Shown here: piece by piece, positions 41,385 through 51,445 of the stretch
Layout of the letters: each line of letters starts with the position of its first letter
How positions within the stretch are numbered: the stretch's first letter is position 1
Assembly: GCA_033439765.1 (NCBI GenBank)
Contig: JAULSN010000017.1
Location: 186,001-250,000, forward strand
Reading direction: 5' to 3'
DNA: 64,000 nucleotides
From: Lasiosphaeria ovina
Taxonomy: Eukaryota; Ascomycota; Sordariomycetes; Sordariales; Lasiosphaeriaceae
The notes under the pieces: generated by a model
The model's database searches: none
What the model was told of the DNA's origin: nothing
The model's input: only the letters and a program-made list of their open reading frames with translations
Translations under genes and position numbers: made by a program

Positions 41385-41635
41385 TGAGAGGGTCTTTGGG
41401 ACAAGAGTGTCAAGAGTGGCAGAGGTTACAAAGGTTTGTGGTTACTGTGTGCAGCACTAATCTCTGGCCCTCACCGAAGTCTCTGCAAGCCCGATCCTCC
41501 TTAAGTACGCACGGCCGAGAGCCCGTGCGTTCCAGGGCCCTGGTGGTCCTCCCCCTACCCCTGTAGCGGGTATCAACACGGGTCACGTGCACCTCACGTG
41601 ACGCCTTCCCTTGAAGTCCCTGAACGACCATGACA
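41385..41635 (-). mobile_element. Solo LTR, TGTCATGG family, copy 2
   Basis: Reverse-strand start TGTCATGGTCGTTCAGGGAC, end AGACCCTCTCA. It is flanked by GAGAG on both sides (41,380-41,384 and 41,636-41,640), a 5-bp target duplication. The element is 251 bp and closely similar to 10,808-11,060, including GCGTCACGTGAGGTGCACGT. The different target duplications show two independent insertions. Confidence 0.85.
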
Positions 41636-41879
41636 GAGAGTCAAGGCGGGGGTTTCGTGGAGCCTCGCAACCTCTTCAAGGTGTGGTGACAATGACAGCT
41701 CGATCCAGCCGGCGGCGGCGGCGGCACCCCTGTGGGCTCGCCGGGCACAGTACCAACTGCGCTGAAAGGCGGCGTCATTCGCTGGAGGTTTTGAGGACGA
41801 CGGCCCGTGTGATGTCTTCAGGCTCGGCGGAGGGCGAAGGAGGCAGAGTTATTTCCATTCGTATCTGTTTGGACAGAGG

Positions 41880-42400
41880 AGTCGCTCATTCGTGTTTTAC
41901 TCAGGAGGTAAAGGGAGTCTCCACGCAACCGTTTGACTTTAAGCAGTCTATTAGTGGCTGGCGGGAACCGGTAGAGACTTGATCACTTGTCGAAGACGGG
42001 CCACTCACAGCCCCAGCATTTTGTCGGAAACAGCCAGTGACATTAACATGATGCACTCCCCAGGTGGCGGTGGTGGTGGTAGTTACTAACAAATCTCTGC
42101 CTAGTACGAAAGCCTCAGTCCTGAGGCGGCGCATTACGAGGTCGAGGCCCCCCCTCCCCCCTTTTTTCAACTCATTGAAGAAGAAAATCGTGATGATATC
42201 TAGGATACACCCCCAAATATGGCCATGGAGGCGTTGCGTTGGAAGATGGACCAATCGAAGAAGGTCAAGGCATAATGTGTTCCCCATGGCTGGCTGCTTG
42301 CGTCGTCTGCACGTTGAATCGACAGTCGCGGGGGGCTGATGTGTGTTCCCATCACAGCTGGCTGGCTGGCTGGCTGCCCATGCGTCGTGTACAGTGTGGT
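41880..42400 (+). repeat. Composite of 3'-tail repeat and GPSEE module
   Basis: GTCGCTCATTCGTG is followed by GGAGTCTCCACGCAA, a GCAGTCTATTAGTGGCTGG block and CATTTTGTCGGAAACAGCC. The same order occurs at 57,950-58,090, 61,500-61,650 and 62,630-62,830. A module copy then appears (GATGGACCAATCGAAGAAGG, GTGTTCCCCATGGCTGGCTG). No intact ORF. Confidence 0.5.
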
Positions 42401-42870
42401 AGGGAAGAAATGATAGATATATACATGAAAAACACGACGATTCCCCTTCGCCAACCTGACGTGAGTTGGCCGAGATAATTATGTCTTTTTTCGTCTGCTA
42501 TAGGAGTGACTTCCACAGCTAGATATACAACCGAAGCGAAATGGCTCATGCCCATCACCATGCACAGACTAAGAAATGAGCACAGTTGATGTGACGCGGA
42601 AAATGACCCCTGTCGACATAGAGTCTCCAAGGCCCTGTGTACACCCCCCCTGCACTGCTCCTTCTTTATATTGAAGACAAACTACCTAGCAAGGCTGTAT
42701 TTGACATTTTCTGTGCCTTGCCTCTGAAACCCATCAGCTTCCATACTTGGCATCTCACACACCACACCACACCACGCAATCCATCCGCAGTTGACATCCA
42801 CCCTCCCGACCTGCCCTCCCGTGCTGCCCTCCCGTGTGTGGCCAGACTCCCACACCAACATCAACCAATA

Positions 42871-43583
42871 ATGGCACGTGGAGATTTCTTCATGGTGGCA
42901 GTGCGCCGCCTGCCGGCCGCGTACCAGGAGCTGCGAGACGCAACCAACCTCGTCCCCCCAGGCGGCCGATATGTTGTCCGGAATGACATGGACACGGTTG
43001 ACGGTATAGTTTACCACACGTATTGGTACGAGCATGCCTCGGATATCGATGGTCTGGGCGAGAGAATTGTCGCGTCATCCGCCTCGCCGACATCCCTGGC
43101 TCCCTCTCGGGCGATGGCAAGCTCCGAGGGTAATATGACGGGCCTCCCCGTGAGTTGCGAGTGTTCCCACGTTCGCTTCAGGCCGCCAACGTCAAGGAGC
43201 CGGCAGGAGTGGCATATTGCCGCTGTACGGCGTGCAGAAAGCAGTCAGGCTCTGCCTCCGGCACACCTGTGTACTTTTCGTCGGAAGGCTTGTTCGTTCC
43301 CGCTGCCCGAGGAGTGGAGCTCGAGGCCAAGCTCGCCACGTTCACGCACCCGACCGACGGTGGCAACACGATGCGCTGCTACTTTTGCCCCAAAGTGCGG
43401 CGCGCGCATCTTCCACGCCCATCGTGCTGCCTGCCCGACGGCAGCCTGCGCTCCACAGTCGCCTTCAAGGGCGGCGTCATCGACGAGGGGGTCGACTGGA
43501 AGGCCATGAAGCCCGCAAACAGGCTCAATTGGGCGTGCGCCACGGCTTTTGGCTGGTGTACCCCCCCTGCCACAGCCCGCTGA
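42871..43583 (+). pseudogene. GFA-domain (CENP-V/GFA) protein, frameshifted
   Basis: ATG at 42871 opens MARGDFFMVAVRRLPAAYQE, a roughly 85-residue N-terminal region, then GNMTGLPVSCECSHVRF, the first zinc-binding CxC of the GFA fold. The next ligands lie in another frame (AGVAYCRCTACRKQSGSASG, a CxCxxC motif) and the third set switches back (FAPKCGARIFHAH). The end, LPDGSLRSTVAFKGGVIDEG then VDWKAMKPANRL, is in the second frame. GFA proteins are small zinc enzymes or binders related to formaldehyde-glutathione adduct formation. The N-terminal extension is not part of the usual GFA protein. At least two frameshifts make this a pseudogene. Confidence 0.7.
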
Positions 43584-43739
43584 TAGGGGTCCTGATTTGG
43601 AAAAGATTGCCAAGAAGGCGGCTCTCCATTGGGAAATGGGAAAGAATTGACAGAACTGTTCTCGTTCTGGAAAGGATCGTCTGAATCGTCCACCGCCTTG
43701 CGAAGGAGTGGAAACCACTGCTTCAAACGCATTTTCTGT

Positions 43740-44750
43740 TTGGCATCACGTCAATTCCCACTGACCGATTCAGTGCTCCGTAGTTCCTTACCAATTAATT
43801 CATAAGGGACTTTTAACATTTCCAGCTTTTTCGCCAACAAAGTCAAGACTCCAGCTCCAAAACCTATTACCGGTCTAGGCACCTTGATACATTTCTACTG
43901 TCGCCGTCCATGATCAACCAGACAAGGTTGTGCAGGAGGAGGATGAGCGATTAATGCGCGCGCGCGGAGCTAGCTATTCTCGCTTAGGCATTAGTGCTGG
44001 CATCATCACAACGTCCGGTCCACACTAGTGTGCAGGTCAAGGCCCGTGTTGCCGCTTGTTTGCTTAGCACATACCATTTTCACATGCAGCTACTTGTCCC
44101 AGCCCCAGTCCAGTCCAGTCCCAGTCCCAGTCCCAGTCAACTGCCTACACAAATGGGGTGTGCAGGCTTGTTCACGGCTTGCTGGCACACCCCATTGTTG
44201 CAGGTAGTTACTATTGCTAGTCCTAGTCCTAGTTCTAGTTAACTGCCTGCAAGTATGGGGTATGTAGGCTTGTTCACGGCTTTGCTTGCTTGCTTGCACA
44301 CCCCAATTTTGCAGGTAGTTTTGCCAGTCCCAGTCTAGTCTGCTCCTCCGGCGGGGAATACGATTGCTAGGCCCGCCGCGCTGCGCTGCCCGCGTTGCGC
44401 TTTGACGGTTGGTGGCGCCAATGTTTGTTTGCGCCAACCACCTGACACTCGGAGAAGTCAGTCCGGCCCCATGTCGGTCAGTCGCTCGCCGTCGACCTCG
44501 ACGCAAGGGTATGCAGATCTTGGGGTTGGGTGTGGGTGTCTCTGACGATCGAACCAATAGATGCAGGCTTGGCGGTTCGCAGGTGCGGAGATCCTGGCGT
44601 CGGTGGCTCTAGCCTTCCAACTAGAGATCCAATCAACTGAGGCAGACTTGGGTGTGGGTGGGGCTGGAACTGAGACTTGAGACCTGCCTTTCAGCTCGCG
44701 TAACGCGCCAAGCAAGAGCCTAGGCATGTGATGGCTGCGGTGGGGATACG
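43740..44750. repeat. 5' flank of Myb/SANT-like copy B with hairpin units
   Basis: No gene lies here. Three palindromic units occur at 44,105-44,335 (ACTGCCTACACAAATGGGGT ... CACACCCCATTGTTGCAGGT and two more). A GCCTTTCAGCTCGCG landmark at 44,685 is shared with the other family promoters (21.16, 23.23, 25.93 and 56.42 kb). Confidence 0.55.
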
Positions 44751-44763
44751 AAGCCTGGACAGT

Positions 44764-44776
44764 GTATAAGAAGAGC
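44764..44776 (+). promoter_or_regulatory. TATA box of Myb/SANT-like copy B
   Basis: GTGTATAAGAAGAGCCGCTG lies about 145 bp before the ATG at 44910. It is identical in its core to the box upstream of copy A on the other strand. Confidence 0.7.
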
Positions 44777-44909
44777 CGCTGCGTGATGGGGATGTTGGCT
44801 GGAAACTGTTTTGGACATCATCCTCCTCCTCGTCATTTACCAGAATTGTCTTGGACATCATCCTCATCGTGCAGCATATCGACATCAGACATCACCATCA
44901 CCGTGCAAC

Positions 44910-44951
44910 ATGTCGACATCACCATCCTCGTGCGCCACGGCTCGCTCCACC

Positions 44952-44987
<36 letters not shown>

Positions 44988-45786
44988 AGAACGCGGGAGC
45001 AGATGGCCATCAGCAACTTCATTGACGACCCGGAGCCGGGCCCCCTTCTGCTGTTCATGCCGCCGCCCGAGGGGTCCCCCATGCTGCCCCTGCCCGTGCC
45101 CGTGCTGTCGGGTATGCGGCAGGACGGCCTGCCCGCGCCGGTGGCGTGGCCATCGGCGCGGCCTGCTGGCCATCACCATCATGCCCCCCTCCCAGCTGCT
45201 GGCGATGCTGCTGCCGCCCCCCCAGATAGAGTCGAGATTGACTATGCCCCCTCCCCGCCGCCGCCGCGGCGCCGACGCAAGATGTGGCCCTCCGACGTCA
45301 AGCTGATCATGCTCCGGAGCATGTGCGAGTGCATCGACCTCGGGTTACGACGCCATGCCAACTTCTCAAAGGATGCATACCGCATTACCGTCGCGGCAAT
45401 CGCAAGACAAGCGGGGCTTGAGACCACGATCGAGGAGGTCGTGGCGCTCATGCATGCGCAGCAGAAGAAGTATCGCCTGTGGGAGGAGATTACAAAGGTT
45501 CCCGGGGCGCGCTGGGACGCCAGCCTCCAGCAGGTGATCCTCGAGCCAGCCGAGTGGGACAAGCTAATCGCAGTAAGTTTTTTTGCACTTTCATTTTCCC
45601 TTCTTGTGGGGTTCGTGTTAGCTGGCTGACCCTTCCCTCTCCGTGCAGGAAAATAGCGAAATGAGGCAGATCCGCGGCCGTGCGCTCCGGTGGCTGGACC
45701 TCTTGGAGAAGCTGTGGGGCGGCCTCCTTCCGGGCCGGCACCGGCGCCGGCGCCAGCGCCGAAAGAGTAGCAGCAGCTCTAGTTGA
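44910..45786 (+). CDS. Myb/SANT-like DNA-binding-domain protein (intact copy B)
   Basis: Exons 44910-45572 and 45649-45786 with a 76-bp intron (GTAAGT...GTGCAG, phase 0) give a 266-residue protein. Its N-terminus is MSTSPSSCATARSTAQAQAQ followed by the family block QMAISNFIDDPEPGPLLLFM, a Pro/His-rich linker, then the PF12776-like domain (about 125-219): KMWPSDVKLIMLRSMCECID, LGLRRHANFSKDAYRITVAA, AQQKKYRLWEEITKVPGARW, AEWDKLIA. Exon 2 gives ENSEMRQIRGRALRWLDLLE, KLWGGLLPGRHRRRRQRRKS and a Ser end, so the tail is strongly basic. Start chosen by the AACATGTC context shared with copy C. It has the shortest N-terminus of the intact copies. Confidence 0.8.
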
Positions 45787-46045
45787 GGACGACGGACGAC
45801 GGACGACGGACGACGAGATGATGTCGCTCGGGAGGGGATGCGGAGGCGGAGGGCGAAGGAGGCGGAGGGCGAAGGAGGCGGAGGGCGAAGGAGGCGGTTT
45901 GTGTTTATTTCCATTCGTGTGTCTGTTGCAGCATGTGAAAAAGTCGCTCATTCGGGTCTGTGTCTGTCGCAGGAGGGAAGGGAGTCGCTTATTCGTGTAT
46001 TTGTTGCAGCATGTAAAAAAGGCAGTCGCTCATTCGGTTCTGTAG
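45784..46045 (+). repeat. 3' tail repeat of the Myb/SANT-like family
   Basis: GACGACGG repeats, then GGCGGAGGGCGAAGGA repeats, then TTTCCATTCGTGTGTCTGTT and several GTCGCTCATTCG / CTGTTGCAGCATGTAAAAAA units. The same succession follows copies at 21.84-21.96 (minus), 24.4-24.5 (minus), 38.75-38.88, 54.65-54.80 (minus) and 57.9-57.98 kb. The GTCGCTCATTCGTGTCTGTT motif is the commonest dispersed word in the window. Confidence 0.65.
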
Positions 46046-46170
46046 TTAAAGCAGTCCATTATCAGCTGCGCTCATGGCGGTGGCAGCAAGCAATTGCTGT
46101 AGGACAGGACTGGGTGCTACTAGTCGAGGCGATTGGACTTGTGTGTCTCTGCCCAAGTTTTCGATAGAGA

Positions 46171-46818
46171 GTGGTCGGGGGAAAGTTTGCGGGGGACGAC
46201 AAGCGAATAACCCTAACCCAGCACCATCGCCCCCCTGGCACCACCCAAGCGGGTGCCAAAATAAAAGACACTCCAAAGATGGCTTGGCAAGTCACTGCGC
46301 TAACAGACTCACTAACAGTTTCACCACTCTCTATTATGGATTCTGAGGTAAGGAAAATGCAAGATGTGTTAGCGTGGGAGGGTCTAAGGGCTGAGTGGTA
46401 GTACTTAATAGATACTTTTCTTTACGTGTAAAATAGTCCTGTGCATAAGTAACTATTAGGTAATGAGTGTCTTTTATTTTGGCACCCGCTTGCCACCCTC
46501 CACCCGACCGCGTACGAAAGGCGGGTCGAGCAAGACGTACACGCTGCGCTGACCGCATCGCGCGCCAAGAATGCCAGATACGCTGCGTGGATAGCAGCGT
46601 TCGTCAAAGCAGGTATGGCAATGTTTGATGTGGACCGGCCCAGCCTAGCGAGACTGGGAAACACGCTCAAAAAGCGAGGCAATGAGGCGGCGTTTGGCCT
46701 CGAATCGGACTCGGACTCGGACTCGGACTCGGACTCGGACACGGTCGCCAAGCCCGTCAAGAAGAAAACCCGCTTCTTCTCTTCTCTTCTCTTCTCTATA
46801 TATTACCACGGCTTGGAC
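46171..46818 (+). pseudogene. Small helical, acidic-tailed ORF split by a MITE
   Basis: Left of the element the frame reads GDDKRITLTQHHRPPGTT. Right of it the same frame reads TLHPTAYERRVEQDVHAALT, ASRAKNARYAAWIAAFVKAG, MAMFDVDRPSLARLGNTLKK, a (Ser-Asp)n run and a basic end, KPVKKKTRFF. The element plus one 5-bp target copy is 252 bp (84 codons), so frame is kept, but a stop inside it (46,401) ends the left part. No family is recognised. The (TCGGAC)n run at 46,709-46,740 resembles the (CAGCGG)n run in the DUF7924 gene only by chance. Confidence 0.4.
46246..46492. mobile_element. MITE with 28-bp perfect terminal inverted repeats
   Basis: The left end starts CAAGCGGGTGCCAAAATAAA; the right end is its reverse complement over 28 bp (46,246-46,273 and 46,465-46,492). 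CCACC flanks both sides (46,241-46,245 and 46,493-46,497), a 5-bp target duplication. The 247-bp element has no transposase. The superfamily is unclear: the perfect 28-bp TIR is clear, but 5 bp is unusual for hAT (8) or Mutator (8-11). No second copy was noticed in the window. Confidence 0.85.
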
Positions 46819-46829
46819 TGAAACCCCGG

Positions 46830-47900
46830 GTAGTGTGTTAGATAAATTTGCGGGCTTTTATATGTGATTTTTCCCGGGTCTTAACAGCGTGTTAAGGTTT
46901 AGTATGCTATTTCCACTCAAATCCTTATTGCTTAAGTGCAACGACATGTTAGTGTAAAAGTTTAGCCCGAGCTTTTTGGCCGGGGTTGTAGTGCAAGTGG
47001 GTCTATCTTTCCGGCTCAGGCTTGCACGTGGATCGTGTTTTTCGGCCCAACGCTATATATCTCCGTGCATGCAAACTCTTTCGTACCTAATCTCCCTCTT
47101 TTCCACGTCTACAAACTCTGCTTCTGCTTACTGTGTAAGTGCAATTATAAGTTAGTGCAAAAACTGGCCAAAGCTCTCAACAAGAGGGTTGCACTGCAAC
47201 CGGGCCTTTTCGGCTCTATATCCGTAGATCGTCCGGTTATTCGATCCGTTGCTAGAAAATTTTCCCTTTTCTTATTAGCCAGTTACCCAGGTCCTGCAGT
47301 CAACCTATATATAGGCCAATTGCCCGGGCCAGTCAGTCAACCTATACCCAGGTGGGTTGCCAGGGTCTTGCAGTCAAGCCGGGCAGTCAGGTTGACTCCG
47401 ACTCCGACTCCGACTCCGGCATCAAAGATGCCGTCAAAAAAGCTCAAAAGCACTATTGACGAGCAAAAGAAGGAGATCGACCGACAGGGCAAAATGATCA
47501 AAGTCCCCACTAATTAGTGCGAGGTTCTCGGGAAGAGTGTCAGCAGCGCCCGTGCCGATCCGGTCCAAGAAGAAGAAGAAGACTTGGAAGGTATGAGAAT
47601 CCAATTCTTGGGGGACGGATTTACGTCGTGGGGCATAATGTGCCAACTATCTACCAAGATTAAGCATCCGGTGCACGTCTCACTCCGACAAACACTCCAC
47701 AATGGCAACTCGCATATCATGCCAAATCCACAAGGCGGGGCAGGGCGGGGCAGGGCAGGTAATGCAAAGAGTGGAAGGGGAAGGGGACATACCTACCAAG
47801 GGTGGAATGGTTCGCCTTGCTGTAGCTGTAGCTGCGGGGATTTTGTACACTGGGCAGTTTGGAGGAGGCCGTGAAAGAAAGGAATTTTTGGAGAAGAATT
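46830..47900. other. Gene-poor stretch
   Basis: AT-richer, with short direct repeats around CAGTCAACCTATA (47,298 and 47,335). A 160-residue ORF (47,035-47,517) ends in MPSKKLKSTIDEQKKEIDRQ, a possible coiled-coil piece, but the rest has no protein character. Nothing else is recognised. Confidence 0.4.
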
Positions 47901-48249
47901 AAACAAGGTGTGCGCGCGCGAAGGAAGTGGCGGCTTACACGGGCCAGGGGGTTCCGCTTTTGGCACGGTCGCATCTGGACCAGCTTTGAGCAATTTGCAA
48001 TTTCTCCCCTCTGATGAGATGCCTTGCCATTCGTACAGCATTTAAAAAGTCCTTTGAGTCTCCCAAGTGCCAAGTCAGATAAGTCAAACGGCTTTCAACA
48101 TTTTGATTGACGTCCGTCTCTCTTTATTCCCCTCTCTTTCTCTGCGGTGCATCTCTGCGGTGCATCTCTGCGGTGCATCTCTGCGGTGCATGTCTTACTC
48201 CGACAAATACACCGCAATAGCCTCAACCACAATGCAGCACCAGCTGTTG

Positions 48250-48430
48250 CATAACTAGGCCCAATTGGGTTACATGTTTTCCAGGGGATGATCTTCGCCA
48301 ACACAACCCTAGTGCCTACATGCATAAAAGCAGGATTTTCCTACAGGAAGAAAGGCACTGCGCACTGCTTTCTTCCCTCTATAATTCATCAATTGACTGC
48401 ACCTATTTTGACTGCTTTGTGTGCAACACC
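48250..48430 (+). repeat. 180-bp dispersed repeat inserted in a DUF7924 copy
   Basis: GGCCCAATTGGGTTACATGT ... CTATTTTGACTGCTTTGTGT is also present, inverted, at 52,150-52,330 (CAAAGCAGTCAAAATAGGTG ... CATGTCGTCCAGTTGGGCCG). The ends of this copy are GTTGCA/TGCAAC, a possible short terminal inverted repeat, so it may be a MITE-like element. Exact ends are uncertain. Confidence 0.55.
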
Positions 48431-48681
48431 AGCGTCTTCGGCGTTTCGCCAGGTTTACCAGACGCTGGACTGGGACGGCGACCCAGATGACATATCCACT
48501 TACCCCGACGCAGTCTCTAACCAAGATGACGACGACGACAATATGGAGAGCTTCAAAGACCAAACTACCGCCTAACCCTCCAGCTCAACCGTATCATCTT
48601 CCGGCATCCGCACGAACAGCTTCCCGATACCGTAGCCGCCCACGTCAGGCAGATCGCCTCCATCATACCCAAGATGCCTGA

Positions 48682-49112
48682 TGTTACGATCCTGGCTCAG
48701 GTGTGCCGGAGGTGTCATAAGCCAACTGCAGATTGGCTGGTGCAACCAGGAAGGCGGGGCCTTCCATAGGGTTGGTGCAGCCAATCAGGAGATGGTCAGC
48801 CTGAACAGTCGCCAAGGCCGACTGGGCGTACTGAGCACCCGGAAGATGGACTCTGATTGGGTGATCATAGTTCTATATAGAAAGCTGGAGGAATGCTCTT
48901 CGAAGGCAGTTCCTCAGCTATCAATGCTTATGGTTTATCATTCATTACTTGTTTAGTTGAGACTGAGACTCTCGCAATCTGTGCACGATTGTTTGCTCCT
49001 TGCACATCAACTCACCTGTGTGGTTCGCTACTCAGCAGCTCACCCACCCCAATCCTCGCAGTCCTGGACCGGGTCTAGCTCCGTGGAACCCTCAGTGTTC
49101 CAGATTGTAACA
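48682..49112 (+). mobile_element. Solo LTR, TGTTACGATC family
   Basis: Begins TGTTACGATCCTGG and ends CCAGATTGTAACA (TG...CA with an inverted TGTTAC/GTAACA). CCTGA flanks both sides (48,677-48,681 and 49,113-49,117). The 431-bp element carries no ORF and includes AGTTCTATATAGAAAGC, a TATA-like promoter element expected in an LTR. It is inserted in a DUF7924 pseudogene. Confidence 0.9.
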
Positions 49113-49692
49113 CCTGAGGTCTCCCCGGAGATTTTGGCCAAGGTTATCTACGACCTGGATGAGCTGGGTATGGGATGTACCAAGAGCACAATCAGCTGCT
49201 ACTTCAGAAACTATCTCTTTCCCCTGGGCGCCAATCCAGGATTCCCAACTGGAGGTTTGTTGTCCCCAGCCGACGCGCATGTAGCTCGCCACCTCCTACC
49301 CGACCTCTCGACGTTGGCAGTCACACAGCCACACCCTGACTTATTCTATAGTCATTCAAAGACCGTCTTCACCTCGGCTTTGATGCGCGCACCCACTGTC
49401 ATAGACTACATGTGGGTGTCGGTGCAAGGCAACTACCAACGCAGGGGCCGCTTTTTGTATTGTAAATTGCCGTATTCCATCCCATAGCAGCCACCCAACG
49501 GCTTTCCTTCTGACGCGTGAAGTGAATTGCTTTGGGAGGGCAGAGGAAGAGTACAAGAAGTAGAATCTTATTCGACTACCACCTCGCAATACGCCTCGGA
49601 ACTGAGGCTTCCTCTCTGTCCTCGGTCTAGTACGGAGCGGAGACTGCACAGAGTCTCTGCAATGGAATACCCTCACGTACACGTACAGTCAG

Positions 49693-50376
49693 TCAGGGCA
49701 CTATATTTGGCTGATTTGGATTGTGGCAGCGATGGCATTCTTTTCGATTAAAATACAAGACTATATAATAGACACGCCTCCGCTCGTTGGCCCCGGTCGC
49801 CGCGGGGTCGCCGATCTGCCCGGAGATGCTCTGCACGAAGACGTCGCGAAGTCTGGGCGACATCTGGGGAAACTGCATGCACTTCCTCTCCGAAAGAAGC
49901 TCGTCCAGCACGGCGTAAGTGGTAGGCAGGCCGACTCTGCCGAGATTCTCGCGCTCGAAGATGGATAGCGCCTCCTGCATGTAGTCGCCGGGTGCTAATG
50001 CGGGCGGCTCCGGCTCCGGCTCCGGCTCACCCGTACGAGGGACCTTCCTGCTTCGGTGGCTCTCGCCGCCGTCGTCGTCTTGGGGGGCAGCAGCGCGCTT
50101 CCTTGGTGAGCCAGGACCGAGCTCGCGCAATACGTCAGCCAACGCCAACGCCAACGCCAACGCCAACGCCAACGCCAACTGCGGTGCCAGGGCCGGGCCC
50201 GGCGACACGACGGAAACAGGCAGCCAGGACAGCGTCCGGGCTGGGGCTGGGGCTGGGGCCGGGCCCGGCGACACGACGGAAGGCAGCGAGGACGGAAAAG
50301 CTCTCATGTGTAGTGGGAGCTGCCTCGGGGCTGCAGCGCCCTGCTGCGGGGGTGTTGATGTTTGACGGTCAGACAT
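49693..50376 (-). CDS. Family C gene, copy 2
   Basis: ATG at 50376 opens MSDRQTSTPPQQGAAAPRQL, then Pro/Ala and (Leu-Ala)n repeats, a basic stretch SPRKRAAAPQ, acidic PEPEPEP, and the family block DYMQEALSIFERENLGRVGL, PTTYAVLDELLSERKCMQFP, QMSPRLRDVFVQSISGQIGD. It ends PNQPNIVP and a stop at 49,693, without the AREEA-type helix of the other copies, so the C-terminus may be truncated. A TATA-like CTTATAAG lies at 50,482-50,490 on the minus strand. The earlier in-frame Met (MNLSN, 50,453) is an alternative start. No intron is needed. Unknown function; basic/acidic composition suggests a nuclear protein (inference). Confidence 0.55.
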   Translation of the reverse strand: MSDRQTSTPPQQGAAAPRQLPLHMRAFPSSLPSVVSPGPAPAPAPARTLSWLPVSVVSPGPALAPQLALALALALALALADVLRELGPGSPRKRAAAPQDDDGGESHRSRKVPRTGEPEPEPEPPALAPGDYMQEALSIFERENLGRVGLPTTYAVLDELLSERKCMQFPQMSPRLRDVFVQSISGQIGDPAATGANERRRVYYIVLYFNRKECHRCHNPNQPNIVP

Positions 50377-51160
50377 GTTGTACGGTGATGTGATGGATGA
50401 TGGATGGTTGACGGGAAGATTGAACCAATGTCGGATGTTGCTCAAGTTCATGTTCGCATCAGGGGCGGCGGGAGGGCTCTTTCTTATAAGCATCATTCAA
50501 GACTATCACATGCATCACATGCATCACACTCTACCCCAACATCTGACCGGCATCCGAGGGTTTCGCTTTATTCACGGCACTGGAACAAAACTCTGATCTT
50601 GTATGGCGGTGCTAAGGTTCGTTCCTGAGCCGGCCACCACGGCTCCTGTCGGAGCAGTGCCGTGCCGTGCCGTTCAATTGTTTTTTGACTTTTTGCTGTA
50701 CCGCGGCAAATACATGCATCTCGGGTCTGTTTTGCTTTTGCCTCTGCCTGATGGCCTTGGCCAAGTCCAGATGATCATATGCCAGGTCCGTCCACCCTTA
50801 ATGGCGCACCCAAAGCAAAGCACCAGCGCCCCCCAAGGTTCGCGCCGTCGAGAAGCATGCGGCCGTCGAGATCATCATGACAGCGACAGCCACGGCAGCT
50901 AGAGAAAGAGACATTTGGTGGTAAGGTGACTGGGTCTTGGAGCATGTGTTAGCAATACGACGGCTTCTTGAGCCCGAGGGTTGCCGGCATAGCCGATATC
51001 ACTACTAGTAAGAGTAAGGGGCGGACCGGAAAAGAAAAAAAAGCCTTTCACATTCTGCGCTTTGATAACATTCCCACCAGGAGTAAATAAAGCCACACTT
51101 TCGCCTACCGGAAGCAAATAAAGTCGTAACTCGGTGATGCGTGTGACGGTGTTGAATGAT

Positions 51161-51170
51161 GCATATATAG
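51161..51170 (+). promoter_or_regulatory. TATA box of family C, copy 3
   Basis: GATGCATATATAGAAGAGCC lies about 120 bp upstream of the ATG at 51284, with the same layout as at 39.51 kb. Confidence 0.6.
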
Positions 51171-51283
51171 AAGAGCCCCCCTTCCACGCAATCACCCTCG
51201 CTCAGTATGTATCCCCGCCGCCAGGTCTTCCACGCAGGGCACTAACGGCACCATCATCTTTTAGCATCCCTCCCAGCAACATC

Positions 51284-51392
51284 ATGTCCTCGCCACCTTC
51301 TCCCAGACCGGCCACGCCCTCCATCCAGCCGACTCAGGCTTCAATGCCTGTGCCGGATATGCAGCTGCTGCCAGATTCTATGGCGGCCATAC

Positions 51393-51445
<53 letters not shown>

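Larger units (their letters stand above)
48215..49378 (+). pseudogene. DUF7924-family copy broken by two insertions and a deletion
   Basis: The start STTMQHQLLH (about 48,230) is interrupted by a 180-bp repeat (48,250-48,430). The frame then resumes QTLDWDGDPDDISTYPDAVS, NQDDDDDNMES, and later IPKMP. A solo LTR (48,682-49,112) follows, then EVSPEILAKVIYDLDELGMG, YFRNYLFPLGANPGFPTGGL, VARHLLPDLSTLAV and PDLFYSHSKTVFTSA. At 49,378 the gene jumps straight to its own 3' flank (TTTGATGCGCGCACCCACTG), deleting the whole VEFK...NQCAG core. Joining the sequence across the LTR restores the family order PKMP-E-VSPE. Confidence 0.75.

Noticed and set aside
46205..46225. Telomere-like CCCTAACCC
   Set aside because: Only about one and a half units; no array, so no telomere or interstitial telomeric repeat.
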